From Streptomyces canus (lineage in GTDB: Bacteria > Actinomycetota > Actinomycetes > Streptomycetales > Streptomycetaceae), in NCBI RefSeq assembly GCF_030815415.1, contig NZ_JAUSWW010000001.1, positions 5,642,001 through 5,706,000 on the forward strand: DNA of 64,000 bases, in the 5' to 3' direction. Shown here piece after piece: positions 16,055 through 24,426 of the stretch. Within the stretch, counting starts at the first letter, position 1. Each line of letters begins with the position of its first letter. Made by a program: the position numbers and the translations under genes. Below the pieces are notes generated by a model. That model searched no databases, was not told the DNA's origin, and was given only the letters and a program-made list of their open reading frames with translations.

Positions 16055-16483
16055 ATGAACGAGAGAATCGCCGCCCCCTGGATCCCCACCTGGATCCCCG
16101 CCTCCGGCCACGCCCTGCGCCACGCCGGTATCCACTTCGACGCCGTACGCATGAAGGAACCGCTGGCCGAGCGCGTCGCCTCGGAGCTGATGCGCTCTAC
16201 GGACTTCGAGGCCGGCCCGATCGTGGTCGAGGCGACGGGCGACCGGAACATGTACTTCCTGTTGCCCCCGCAAACCGCTGCCTCCTTCCAATGGCCGCCC
16301 GGCGTGCGCGCCCTGACGCGGAGTGACCGGGGACTGGCGTACGTGGGCGTACCCGCGCTGACCGGAGTGACGTGGCCGCTGGGGTGGCGGTCGGTGCCGT
16401 CGGCCGGAGTGCCGTTCGTGGAAGGGGAGTTGCTGTGGGAGGTGGGGTGCCGGCTCAGTCCCGGGGGAACTCGTCGGTCTTGA
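16055..16483 (+). CDS. Conserved hypothetical protein (primase-polymerase N-domain-like)
   Basis: A 142-residue protein of a Streptomyces family I recognise only as conserved hypothetical. The block PAGHALRHAGIHFDAVR-like (here ASGHALRHAGIHFDAVR), MYFLLPP and ALTGVTWPLGWR are conserved. It weakly resembles the start of bifunctional primase/polymerase domains and commonly sits beside XRE/DUF397 pairs. It is divergent from the XRE gene and its 3' end overlaps the convergent Uma2 gene. No signal peptide or membrane span. Confidence 0.65.
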   Translation: MNERIAAPWIPTWIPASGHALRHAGIHFDAVRMKEPLAERVASELMRSTDFEAGPIVVEATGDRNMYFLLPPQTAASFQWPPGVRALTRSDRGLAYVGVPALTGVTWPLGWRSVPSAGVPFVEGELLWEVGCRLSPGGTRRS

Positions 16484-17040
16484 GAGCCAGGCCGAGGGAG
16501 GGTCGTGGTCATGTCGATGGCTGATCCGAAAGCGACCGACAGCTCGGTGAGGTACTCGCCATCCTTCGGTTGGGTGTAGAGGTGGCACTTGCCCTGGTAG
16601 GGGTCGGCGATGAGGAGGACGGGTACCTCGGCGACCGCGTAGGCGGTCTTCTTCGGCCCGTAGTCGTTCGCGGCGGTGCCTTTCGAGATGACCTCGGCGA
16701 CGAACTCGATGTCCTCGAAGCGCCAGAGTCCCTTGGGGTTCTTCTCGGCGTTCTCGGCCACGAGTGTGACGTCGGAGGCGAAGCCGTTCAGGTGGCCCGG
16801 GTAGTCGACACGCACGTCCGACTTCACGCGCTTGCGCGGGTACTTGGTGCGCAGTTGCTCGACGATGTCCAGGATGATCTCCCAGTGGGTGTCCCGCTGC
16901 GGCGACATGAAGATGGCCCCCTCGACGATCTCGACCTTGTATCCCTCGGGGGTGGTCCGCTCAATCGACTCGAACAGCTCGTCCAGAGTCAGCTCGCCGT
17001 CTGCGTCGGCCATCTCGATCCTGTCTTCAAGGACGGTCAT
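16455..17040 (-). CDS. Uma2-family (DUF820) nuclease-like protein with apparent 3' frameshift
   Basis: A protein of about 195 residues. ATG at 17040 after GGGGAGGAG. The PD-(D/E)xK-type Uma2 fold is indicated by GYKVEIVEGAIFMSP, SDVRVDYPG, FASDVTLVAE and FEDIEFVAEVISKGT. Members are widespread, and most lack a tested function. After DMTTT the frame reads LPRPGSQDRR and stays open to about 16021, antisense through the neighbour. One nucleotide over, the DNA encodes LGLALKTDEFPRD and a stop at 16455, which is the ending I expect for this family. So a 1-nt insertion near 16505 (real or sequencing error) is likely. Confidence 0.72.
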
Positions 17041-17128
17041 CGTGGCGCTCCTCCCCGGCTGCCCCACGGACCGGTGCAGCCGCGCGGTACAACGATACGC
17101 ACGGTGATCGAGGTACGCCGCTATTCGG

Positions 17129-17812
17129 TCAGTTTGTTCCAGCCGCGTACGTTTGTCCCCATCCCCACGCTTGGTGCATCGCCTCAGCGAACGCCTCCGC
17201 GATCTTGTGCTCACCGCTCGCGTTCGGATGCGTCCCGTCGTACGTGTCCACGGTGAAGTCGTACGACACCGGCGGCGACGCCAGCAGCAGCGGCGAGCGG
17301 GGCTCGTCCAGGTCGGCCACCGCCTTGGCGAGGAGTTCGTTGAAGAGGGTGACCTGCGCGCCGAAGGGGGCGTCGTCCTGGGCCCGGACGTTGGGGATGA
17401 CCGGGAGGACGACCATGCGGACGCGGGGCTCCGCAGACCGCGCCTGCTCGACGAAGGCTCGTACGTTCTCCGCCGTCTGTTCCGCGTTCGTGTAGAAGCC
17501 CAGGTCGATGAGGCCCAGCGACACCAGCAGGACGTCGGCCCGGCAGGAGCGGACCGCGTCACCGATCAGCGGAGCCATGTGCAGCCACCCCTCGCCCCAG
17601 CCGGCGAGGTGGGCGCGGGGGAAGTCCGGGTCGGCGTACTCGTACGAGGTGGGTGTGTCCGTCGCCTTGTCGTGGAGCGTCTCGCGCGGGCCGACGAGGG
17701 CGAAGGGGCGGTCGTAGGTGTCGCGCAGGTGCTGCCACATCCGGTAACGCCATGTGTGTTCGCCCGCGCTTCCGATCGTCATGGAGTCGCCGACGGGCAT
17801 GAACCTGAGCAT
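17129..17812 (-). CDS. SGNH/GDSL-family hydrolase
   Basis: A 227-residue protein from the ATG at 17812 (MLRFMPVGDS). Block I VGDSMTIGSAG carries the nucleophile Ser (about residue 10). Block V is DGTHPNASG, with the Asp-His of the triad. The SLGLIDLG segment takes the place of the block III GxND loop but lacks the canonical GxND form, so the oxyanion geometry may differ. No signal peptide: probably a cytoplasmic esterase or acylhydrolase. It is transcribed towards the Uma2 gene (88-nt gap) and divergently from the propeller protein at 17898. Confidence 0.82.
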   Translation of the reverse strand: MLRFMPVGDSMTIGSAGEHTWRYRMWQHLRDTYDRPFALVGPRETLHDKATDTPTSYEYADPDFPRAHLAGWGEGWLHMAPLIGDAVRSCRADVLLVSLGLIDLGFYTNAEQTAENVRAFVEQARSAEPRVRMVVLPVIPNVRAQDDAPFGAQVTLFNELLAKAVADLDEPRSPLLLASPPVSYDFTVDTYDGTHPNASGEHKIAEAFAEAMHQAWGWGQTYAAGTN

Positions 17813-17897
17813 CCGCTCATGATGAACGATCAGCGGGAGCGGTGGGGTGTGAGGCCGGACACGCGAACGCCCTTCCGGGGATGGCAAGCTTGGCCCC

Positions 17898-18869
17898 ATG
17901 CGTGCGCTACTCGGTGTTGTCGGAGCCACTGCCCTGCTCGTTCTCACGGGCGCGAGCCCCGCGGCCGCCGCCGACGGGGACAACGGGTTCACCATCGAGG
18001 ATCCGCGCATCACCGAGTCCAGCGGGCTCGCCGCGTCCCGTCAGCACCCGGGCATCTACTGGACCCACAACGACCAGGACACCGGCACGTACCTCTACGC
18101 CGTCGACAGCTCCACCGGGAAGACCGTCGCGAGGATCACCCTGAAGGGTGTCGGCACCCAGCGGGACGTCGAGGCCGTCGCCATCGGGCCCGACAACCAG
18201 ATCTACGTCGGGGACATCGGCGACAACGACGGGGTGACCTGGCCCTACGTCTGGATCTACCAGCTGCCCGAGCCCAAGGAGCTCAAGGACCAGACGATCC
18301 GCGCCAAGCAGTACGTCGTGAAGTACTCCGACGGCTCCCGTGACGCGGAGTCGATGATCGTCCATCCGAAGACCGGGCGCGTCTACCTCATCGACAAGCA
18401 GGAGGACGGCGGGCATCTGTACGAGGGGCCCGCCAAGCTCTCCACCTCCGGCGCCAATGTCTTCAGGCCCGCCGCCGCCGTCGACCTCTGGGCCACCGAC
18501 GCCGCCTTCTCGCCGAACGGCCGACAGCTCGCCGTACGCGGTTACTTCGGCGGCATCTGGTACGACTGGAACGGCGGCGACCTCAAGCGCGGCGGCCGGA
18601 TCAGCGTGCCCATCGGGCAGGGGGAGTCCGTGAGTTACTCGCCGGACGGCACCAAGCTGATGCTCGGCAGCGAGGGCGCCGGCAGCGAGGTGGTGGCCGA
18701 GGACGCGCCCGGGGGCGACGGATCGTCCGACTCGCCGTCCGGCAGCGGGAGTTCGGGTCAGGCCGACGGCGACGGCGGCTCCGACAGCAAGAACGTCAAG
18801 GTCGGCGCCTTCGCCGTGGCCGTCGCCGCGGCCGTCGTGTTCGGGTTCCGGGTGCTGCGCCGCAGGTGA
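17898..18869 (+). CDS. Secreted, membrane-anchored beta-propeller-like protein
   Basis: A 323-residue protein. A Sec signal peptide (MRALLGVVGATALLVLTG, cut after about SPAAAA) is followed by a beta-rich region with propeller-like blocks (SGLAASRQHPGIYWTHND, VEAVAIGPDNQIYVGDIGDN, DAESMIVHP, GRVYLIDKQ). Then come a Ser/Gly/Asp linker (about 270-298) and a C-terminal membrane helix ending RVLRRR. The exposed propeller anchored by one helix suggests binding or sensing at the cell surface; no catalytic motif seen. Function unknown. It ends 15 nt from the convergent TetR gene. Confidence 0.75.
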   Translation: MRALLGVVGATALLVLTGASPAAAADGDNGFTIEDPRITESSGLAASRQHPGIYWTHNDQDTGTYLYAVDSSTGKTVARITLKGVGTQRDVEAVAIGPDNQIYVGDIGDNDGVTWPYVWIYQLPEPKELKDQTIRAKQYVVKYSDGSRDAESMIVHPKTGRVYLIDKQEDGGHLYEGPAKLSTSGANVFRPAAAVDLWATDAAFSPNGRQLAVRGYFGGIWYDWNGGDLKRGGRISVPIGQGESVSYSPDGTKLMLGSEGAGSEVVAEDAPGGDGSSDSPSGSGSSGQADGDGGSDSKNVKVGAFAVAVAAAVVFGFRVLRRR

Positions 18870-18884
18870 GCCGTCGGACCCGGA

Positions 18885-19646
18885 TCACCGTTCCGTCCGG
18901 CGCCGCGACACGATGACTTGCAGGCCGTCCAGGATGCGTTGCAGGCCGAACTCGAAGTGGTCGAAGTCGGTGCCGAACGCGTCGTCCGAGAGGGCGGCGA
19001 GCACCGGGTAGCGGCCCGTCGCCATGACCTTCTCCAGCATCGGCACCTGTGCCTGCCAGAACTCCGCGTCCGTCAGGCCCGTTCGGCGCTCCACCTCCTG
19101 CTGGTACAGCTGGGTGCGGGCGGCGCCGACGACGTAACCGTCGATCATGATGATCGCCGAGACCAGCTCGGGGTCGGTCAGACCCATCGGCTTGATGAGG
19201 GTGAGGACCTTCTCCATGCCGTCCAGGGCGCTCGGGCCGAGGATCGGGCGGGACTGGTTGACCTGGAGCAGCCAGGGGTGCCGGCGGTAGAGGGCGAGGG
19301 TCGCGCGGCCCAGGGCCTCCAGGGCCGAGCGCCAGTCGCCGTCGCCCAGGTCCGCCGGGTTCTCGGACGGCCTCTGCACCCGGTCCAGCATCAGGTCGAG
19401 CAGCTCGGCCTTGCCGGGGACGTACCGGTACAGGGACATCGCGCCGGTGCCGAGCTCGCCGGCGACACGGCGCATCGACACCGCGTCCAGACCGTCGGCG
19501 TCCGCCACCTGGACGGCCGCTTCCACGATCCGGTCCAGGGTCAGGGCCGGTTTGGGCCCGCGGCTGGGGCGCCGGCCCGTGTCCCACAGCAGCTCGAGGG
19601 TGCGGACGATGTCCCCGCTGCCGCTGGTCTCCGAACTGCTCGTCAT
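18885..19646 (-). CDS. TetR-family repressor of the DrrAB-type exporter
   Basis: A 253-residue regulator. The N-terminal HTH spans about residues 35-80 (LTLDRIVEAAVQVADADGLDAVSMRRVA in pieces, then GAMSLYRYVPGKAELL). The long C-terminal ligand domain is TetR_C-like, as in regulators of tetracycline and anthracycline pumps. It is divergent from the exporter operon, with two perfect palindromes in the 91-bp shared promoter, so autorepression and ligand-induced pump expression are likely. The N-terminal tail before the HTH is longer than usual. Confidence 0.88.
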   Translation of the reverse strand: MTSSSETSGSGDIVRTLELLWDTGRRPSRGPKPALTLDRIVEAAVQVADADGLDAVSMRRVAGELGTGAMSLYRYVPGKAELLDLMLDRVQRPSENPADLGDGDWRSALEALGRATLALYRRHPWLLQVNQSRPILGPSALDGMEKVLTLIKPMGLTDPELVSAIIMIDGYVVGAARTQLYQQEVERRTGLTDAEFWQAQVPMLEKVMATGRYPVLAALSDDAFGTDFDHFEFGLQRILDGLQVIVSRRRTER

Positions 19647-19678
19647 GGGTGCAGCTTAGTTCCCCGGAAATTAATTGG

Positions 19679-19712
19679 GTACGTCGTACGCGCAATCGAG
19701 TACGGTGTACTC
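19679..19712. promoter_or_regulatory. Candidate TetR operators between TetR and exporter genes
   Basis: GTACGTCGTAC (19679-19689, perfect 5-1-5) and GAGTACGGTGTACTC (19698-19712, perfect 6-3-6) lie 26-59 nt upstream of the exporter ATG. Both share the GTAC half-site core, consistent with two sites for one repressor. Inferred from position. Confidence 0.6.
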
Positions 19713-19737
19713 AGTTACGGAGACCAAGGGGGAACCC

Positions 19738-20699
<962 letters not shown>

Positions 20700-20703
<4 letters not shown>

Positions 20704-21521
20704 GCACCGTCGACCTGACCGGCCAGTCCACCCACGGCCGCACCTACTGGATCCTCGCCGACGTCTGGAACATCGTCCGCCGAGGCCTCACCCACTACCA
20801 GCGCCAGCCCATCAACATCGCCTGGCAGCTGGGCTTCCCGATCCTCTCCGTCCTCCTCTACGGCTATGTCTTCGGCAGCGCCATGCAGGTGCCCGGCGGC
20901 GGGGACTACAAGGACTTCCTGATGCCCGGGATGTTCGTGATGACGATGGCGTTCGGCTTCATCAACACCGCGACGCTCGTGGTGTACGACGCCACGAAGG
21001 GCGTGATCGACCGGTTCCGTTCCATGCCGATGGCGTCCTCGGCGGTCGTGGCCGGGCGCGGGGTCACCGATCTGCTGGTCGCCTGCGCCGAGTTGGCCAT
21101 CATGATGCTGACCGCGATCGCCATGGGCTGGCGGCCGGACGGGGGCCTGGGCTTCCTCGCCGCGTTCGGGCTGCTGCTGTGGCTGCGGTTCGCGCTGATC
21201 TGGATCGGTGTGTGGCTGGGGCTGATCGTGCCCAACCCGGAGGCGGCGGGCGGCCTGTTCGCGGTGGCCTTCCCCCTCACGATGATCTCCAGCATCTTCG
21301 TCGCACCCCAGCTGATGCCCGACTGGCTCGGCGCCGTGGCCTCCTGGAACCCGATCTCCTCCACGGCCGCCGCCACCCGCGACCTGTTCGGCACCCCGGT
21401 CGGCGGCGGGGACTCCTGGGTCGAGCAGCACGCGCTGCTCATGGCGTACGTGTGGCCGGTGATCCTGACGGCGATCTTCCTGCCCTTGGCGATACGCAGG
21501 TTTCAGAAGCTCAGCCGGTAG
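20700..21521 (+). CDS. ABC-2 type permease, DrrB type
   Basis: A 273-residue membrane subunit with about six spans. GDYKDFLMPGMFVMTMAFG, KGVIDRFRSMPMA and NPISSTAAATRDLFG are standard ABC-2/DrrB landmarks. Its start overlaps the ATPase stop by 4 nt, so the two are made as a unit. No terminator is obvious behind it. The next gene, a cellulase, has its own CebR box 55 nt after the stop and is probably independent. Confidence 0.9.
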
Positions 21522-21575
21522 TGTCCAGCGTCTTGACGTGTCCATGTGACCTGACTTCCATGGGAGGTGCGGGTG

Positions 21576-21589
21576 TGGGAGCGCTCCCA
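21576..21589. promoter_or_regulatory. CebR box upstream of the cellulase
   Basis: TGGGAGCGCTCCCA, a perfect 14-bp palindrome identical to the known CebR operator of streptomycetes. It lies 44 nt upstream of the cellulase ATG. CebR releases it on binding cellobiose or cellotriose. Confidence 0.88.
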
Positions 21590-21633
21590 CCCAGTTCCGG
21601 GCCCGCGCCCCCTCCCCGAGAGGAAGCAGCTAC

Positions 21634-23154
21634 ATGTTCCGCAGCTTGCGAAGAGCGCTGTGCGCGGTGGCGGCGGCCCTGCTCCTACCGCTGGGCGCGC
21701 TGACGGCCCAGAGTGCCCAGGCCGCCGAGGCCGCGGCCGGCGCCGGCTACTGGCACACCAGCGGCCGCCAGATCCTGGACGAGGCCGGGCAGCCGGTCCG
21801 TATCGCCGGCATCAACTGGTTCGGCTTCGAGACCGGCAACTACGTCCTCCACGGCCTCTGGTCACGCGACTACAAGAGCATGATCGACCAGATGAAAACG
21901 CTGGGCTACAACACGATCCGCATCCCGTTCAGCGACGACATCTTCAAGTCGGGGACCGTCCCCAACAGCATCGACTTCTCCAGCGGCAAGAACGCCGACC
22001 TGCAAGGACTCAACTCCCTCCAGATCCTGGACAAGATCGTCTCGTACGCCGGTCAGGACGGCCTCAAGGTCATCCTCGACCGGCACCGCCCGGACTCCGG
22101 CGGCCAGTCGGCGCTCTGGTACACCTCGGCGGTCCCGGAGTCGACCTGGATCGCCAACCTCAAGAACCTGGCGACCCGTTACCTCGGCCAGGACACCGTC
22201 GTGGGCATCGACCTCCACAACGAGCCCCACGACCCGGCCTGCTGGGGCTGCGGCGACACGACGAGGGACTGGCGTCTGGCCGCCCAGCGGGCCGGCAACG
22301 CGGTCCTGGCCGTCAACCCCGAGCTGCTGATCTTCGTCGAGGGTGTCCAGACGTACAACGGTGTCTCCGGCTGGTGGGGCGGCAACCTGATGGGAGTGGC
22401 CGACCACCCGGTCCAGCTGAACGTGGCGAACCGGGTCGTCTACTCGGCGCACGACTACGCCACGTCCGTGGCCCAGCAGAGCTGGTTCAGCGATCCCACC
22501 TTCCCCGCCAACATGCCCGGCATCTGGGACAAGTACTGGGGCTACATCTTCAAGCAGAACATCGCGCCCGTGTGGGTGGGCGAGTTCGGCACGACCCTCC
22601 AGTCGACCGTGGACCAGCGGTGGCTGGCCGCGCTGGTGGACTATCTGCGGCCGACGTCGACGTACGGCTCGGACTCCTTCCACTGGACCTTCTGGTCCTG
22701 GAACCCCAACTCCGGTGACACGGGCGGGATCCTCAAGGACGACTGGCAGACCGTGGACACCGTGAAGGACGGCTACCTGGCGAGCGTCAAGGCGCCGGGC
22801 TTCCCGGCGGGCGGCGGCGACCCCGGTGATCCGGGCGACCCCGGCGGCGGCACGGCGGCCTGCACCGCCGCCTACACCGTCAGCAGCGACTGGGGCGGCG
22901 GCTTCAACGCCGAGGTGAAGGTGACCAACACCGGTACGACCGCGATCAGTTCGTGGAAGGTGACCTGGACCTGGAGCGGCTCACAGCGGGTGACGAGCAT
23001 GTGGAACGCGTCGTACACGCAGAGCGGGTCGACCGTGACCGCGTCCAACGCCTCGCACAACGGCTCGGTCGCCGCGGGCGGTTCGGCGAGCTTCGGGTTC
23101 GGCGGCGCGCCCGGGGGCGGGGGTGTGCCGAGTGTGAGCTGTACGGCGGCCTAG
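21634..23154 (+). CDS. Secreted GH5 cellulase with C-terminal CBM2
   Basis: A 506-residue exoenzyme. Signal peptide of about 30 residues ending SAQA/AEAA. The GH5 catalytic domain (about 38-385) has the acid/base E197 in DLHNEP and nucleophile E317 in VGEFGT, plus NWFGFE near the start and WTFWSWNPNSGDTGG at the end of the barrel. A linker GGGDPGDPGDPGGG (394-407) leads to a family 2 cellulose-binding module (410-506) with terminal cysteines C410 and C503 and exposed tryptophans (SDWGGGF, SWKVTWTWSG). It cleaves beta-1,4-glucan outside the cell. The CebR box upstream indicates induction by cello-oligosaccharides. Confidence 0.93.
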   Translation: MFRSLRRALCAVAAALLLPLGALTAQSAQAAEAAAGAGYWHTSGRQILDEAGQPVRIAGINWFGFETGNYVLHGLWSRDYKSMIDQMKTLGYNTIRIPFSDDIFKSGTVPNSIDFSSGKNADLQGLNSLQILDKIVSYAGQDGLKVILDRHRPDSGGQSALWYTSAVPESTWIANLKNLATRYLGQDTVVGIDLHNEPHDPACWGCGDTTRDWRLAAQRAGNAVLAVNPELLIFVEGVQTYNGVSGWWGGNLMGVADHPVQLNVANRVVYSAHDYATSVAQQSWFSDPTFPANMPGIWDKYWGYIFKQNIAPVWVGEFGTTLQSTVDQRWLAALVDYLRPTSTYGSDSFHWTFWSWNPNSGDTGGILKDDWQTVDTVKDGYLASVKAPGFPAGGGDPGDPGDPGGGTAACTAAYTVSSDWGGGFNAEVKVTNTGTTAISSWKVTWTWSGSQRVTSMWNASYTQSGSTVTASNASHNGSVAAGGSASFGFGGAPGGGGVPSVSCTAA

Positions 23155-23171
23155 GGGAGCGCCGTACGCGA

Positions 23172-23205
23172 GAAGGGCGTCCGGGTGTTCGCCCGGGCGC
23201 CCTTC
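23172..23205. terminator. Bidirectional terminator between cellulase and serC
   Basis: GAAGGGCG-T-CCGGG, loop TGTTCG, CCCGG-G-CGCCCTTC: 13 pairs interrupted by one T-G position. It lies between two convergent genes (17 nt after the cellulase stop). Confidence 0.8.
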
Positions 23206-23227
23206 ATCGTCGTACGAACTTGGGCGA

Positions 23228-24346
23228 CTACAGCTTCTCGATCACGTAGTCGACGCACTTCGTCAGCGCCTCGACGTCCGCCGGGTCGATCGCCGGGAAC
23301 ATGGCGACGCGGAGCTGGTTGCGGCCGAGCTTGCGGTAGGGCTCGGTGTCGACGATGCCGTTGGCGCGCAGGACCTTGGCGACCGCGGCGGCGTCGATCT
23401 CGTCGGAGAAGTCGATCGTGCCGATGACCTGCGAGCGCTTGGCGGCGTCGGCGACGAACGGGCTCGCGTACTTGCTCTCCTCGGCCCAGCCGTAGAGGCG
23501 GGTCGAGGAGTCCTTCGTACGGGCCGTGGACCAGGCCAGACCGCCCTGGCCGTTGAACCACTCCAGCTGCTGGTTGAGCAGGAAGAGGGTGGCGAGGGCC
23601 GGGGTGTTGTACGTCTGGTTCTTGCGGGAGTTGTCGATCGCCGTGGGGAGCGAGAAGAACTCCGGCACGTGGCGGCCGGACGCGTGGACGCGCTCGGCGC
23701 GCTCGATCGCGGCCGGGGAGAAGACGGCGATCCACAGGCCGCCGTCGGAGGCGAAGGACTTCTGCGGGGCGAAGTAGTAGACGTCCGTCTCGGCGATGTC
23801 GACGGGCAGACCGCCGGCGCCGCTCGTCGCGTCCACGAGGACGAGGGCGTCCTCGTCGGCACCGGCCACGCGCTTGATCGGGGCGGCGACACCGGTGGAG
23901 GTCTCGTTGTGGGTGAGGGCGTAGGTGTCGACGCCGAACACCGCCTCGGGCTCCGGGTGGGTGCCCGGCTCGGAGGAGATGACGACGGTCTCGGCGAGCC
24001 AGGGCGCGAGCTTGGCGGCCTTCGCGAACTTCGAGGAGAACTCGCCGAAGGTGAGGTGCTGCGACCGGTGCTCGATCAGGCCGTGGGTCGCCACGTCCCA
24101 GAACGCGGTCGAGCCGCCGTTGCCGAGGACGACCTCGTACCCCTCGGGCAGGGAGAACAGTGCACTGATGCCCTCACGGACCTGGCCGACTAGGTTCTTG
24201 ACCGGGGCCTGGCGGTGTGAGGTGCCCAGCAGGGACGTACCGGTTGCGGCCAGCGCGTCCAGCGCTTCCGTCCGCACCTTGGAGGGGCCCGCGCCGAATC
24301 GACCGTCGGCGGGCTTGATGTCAGCGGGAATCTGGATCTCAGCCAC
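23228..24346 (-). CDS. serC: Phosphoserine aminotransferase
   Basis: A 372-residue class V PLP enzyme converting 3-phosphohydroxypyruvate and glutamate to phosphoserine (serine pathway; also used in pyridoxal synthesis in some bacteria). The N-terminus PADGRFGAGPSKVR is typical of the actinobacterial type. The PLP lysine is K196 in FAPQKSFASDGG; THNETSTGV and VDATSGAGGLPVD line the cofactor site. Full length with a good ATG. It stands alone, convergent with the cellulase and divergent from the dehydrogenase at 24427. Confidence 0.95.
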   Translation of the reverse strand: MAEIQIPADIKPADGRFGAGPSKVRTEALDALAATGTSLLGTSHRQAPVKNLVGQVREGISALFSLPEGYEVVLGNGGSTAFWDVATHGLIEHRSQHLTFGEFSSKFAKAAKLAPWLAETVVISSEPGTHPEPEAVFGVDTYALTHNETSTGVAAPIKRVAGADEDALVLVDATSGAGGLPVDIAETDVYYFAPQKSFASDGGLWIAVFSPAAIERAERVHASGRHVPEFFSLPTAIDNSRKNQTYNTPALATLFLLNQQLEWFNGQGGLAWSTARTKDSSTRLYGWAEESKYASPFVADAAKRSQVIGTIDFSDEIDAAAVAKVLRANGIVDTEPYRKLGRNQLRVAMFPAIDPADVEALTKCVDYVIEKL

Positions 24347-24426
24347 GGAGTGAGGTTAGCCGGTACGGGAAACCTGGTCGAAACGCAGTCCGTCGGCTGA
24401 GACGCGGCGTTTGATTTGCTGGACAC

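Noticed and set aside
17153..18343. Plus-strand frame across the SGNH hydrolase
   Set aside because: Antisense to a gene with intact catalytic motifs; its own translation has no family features.
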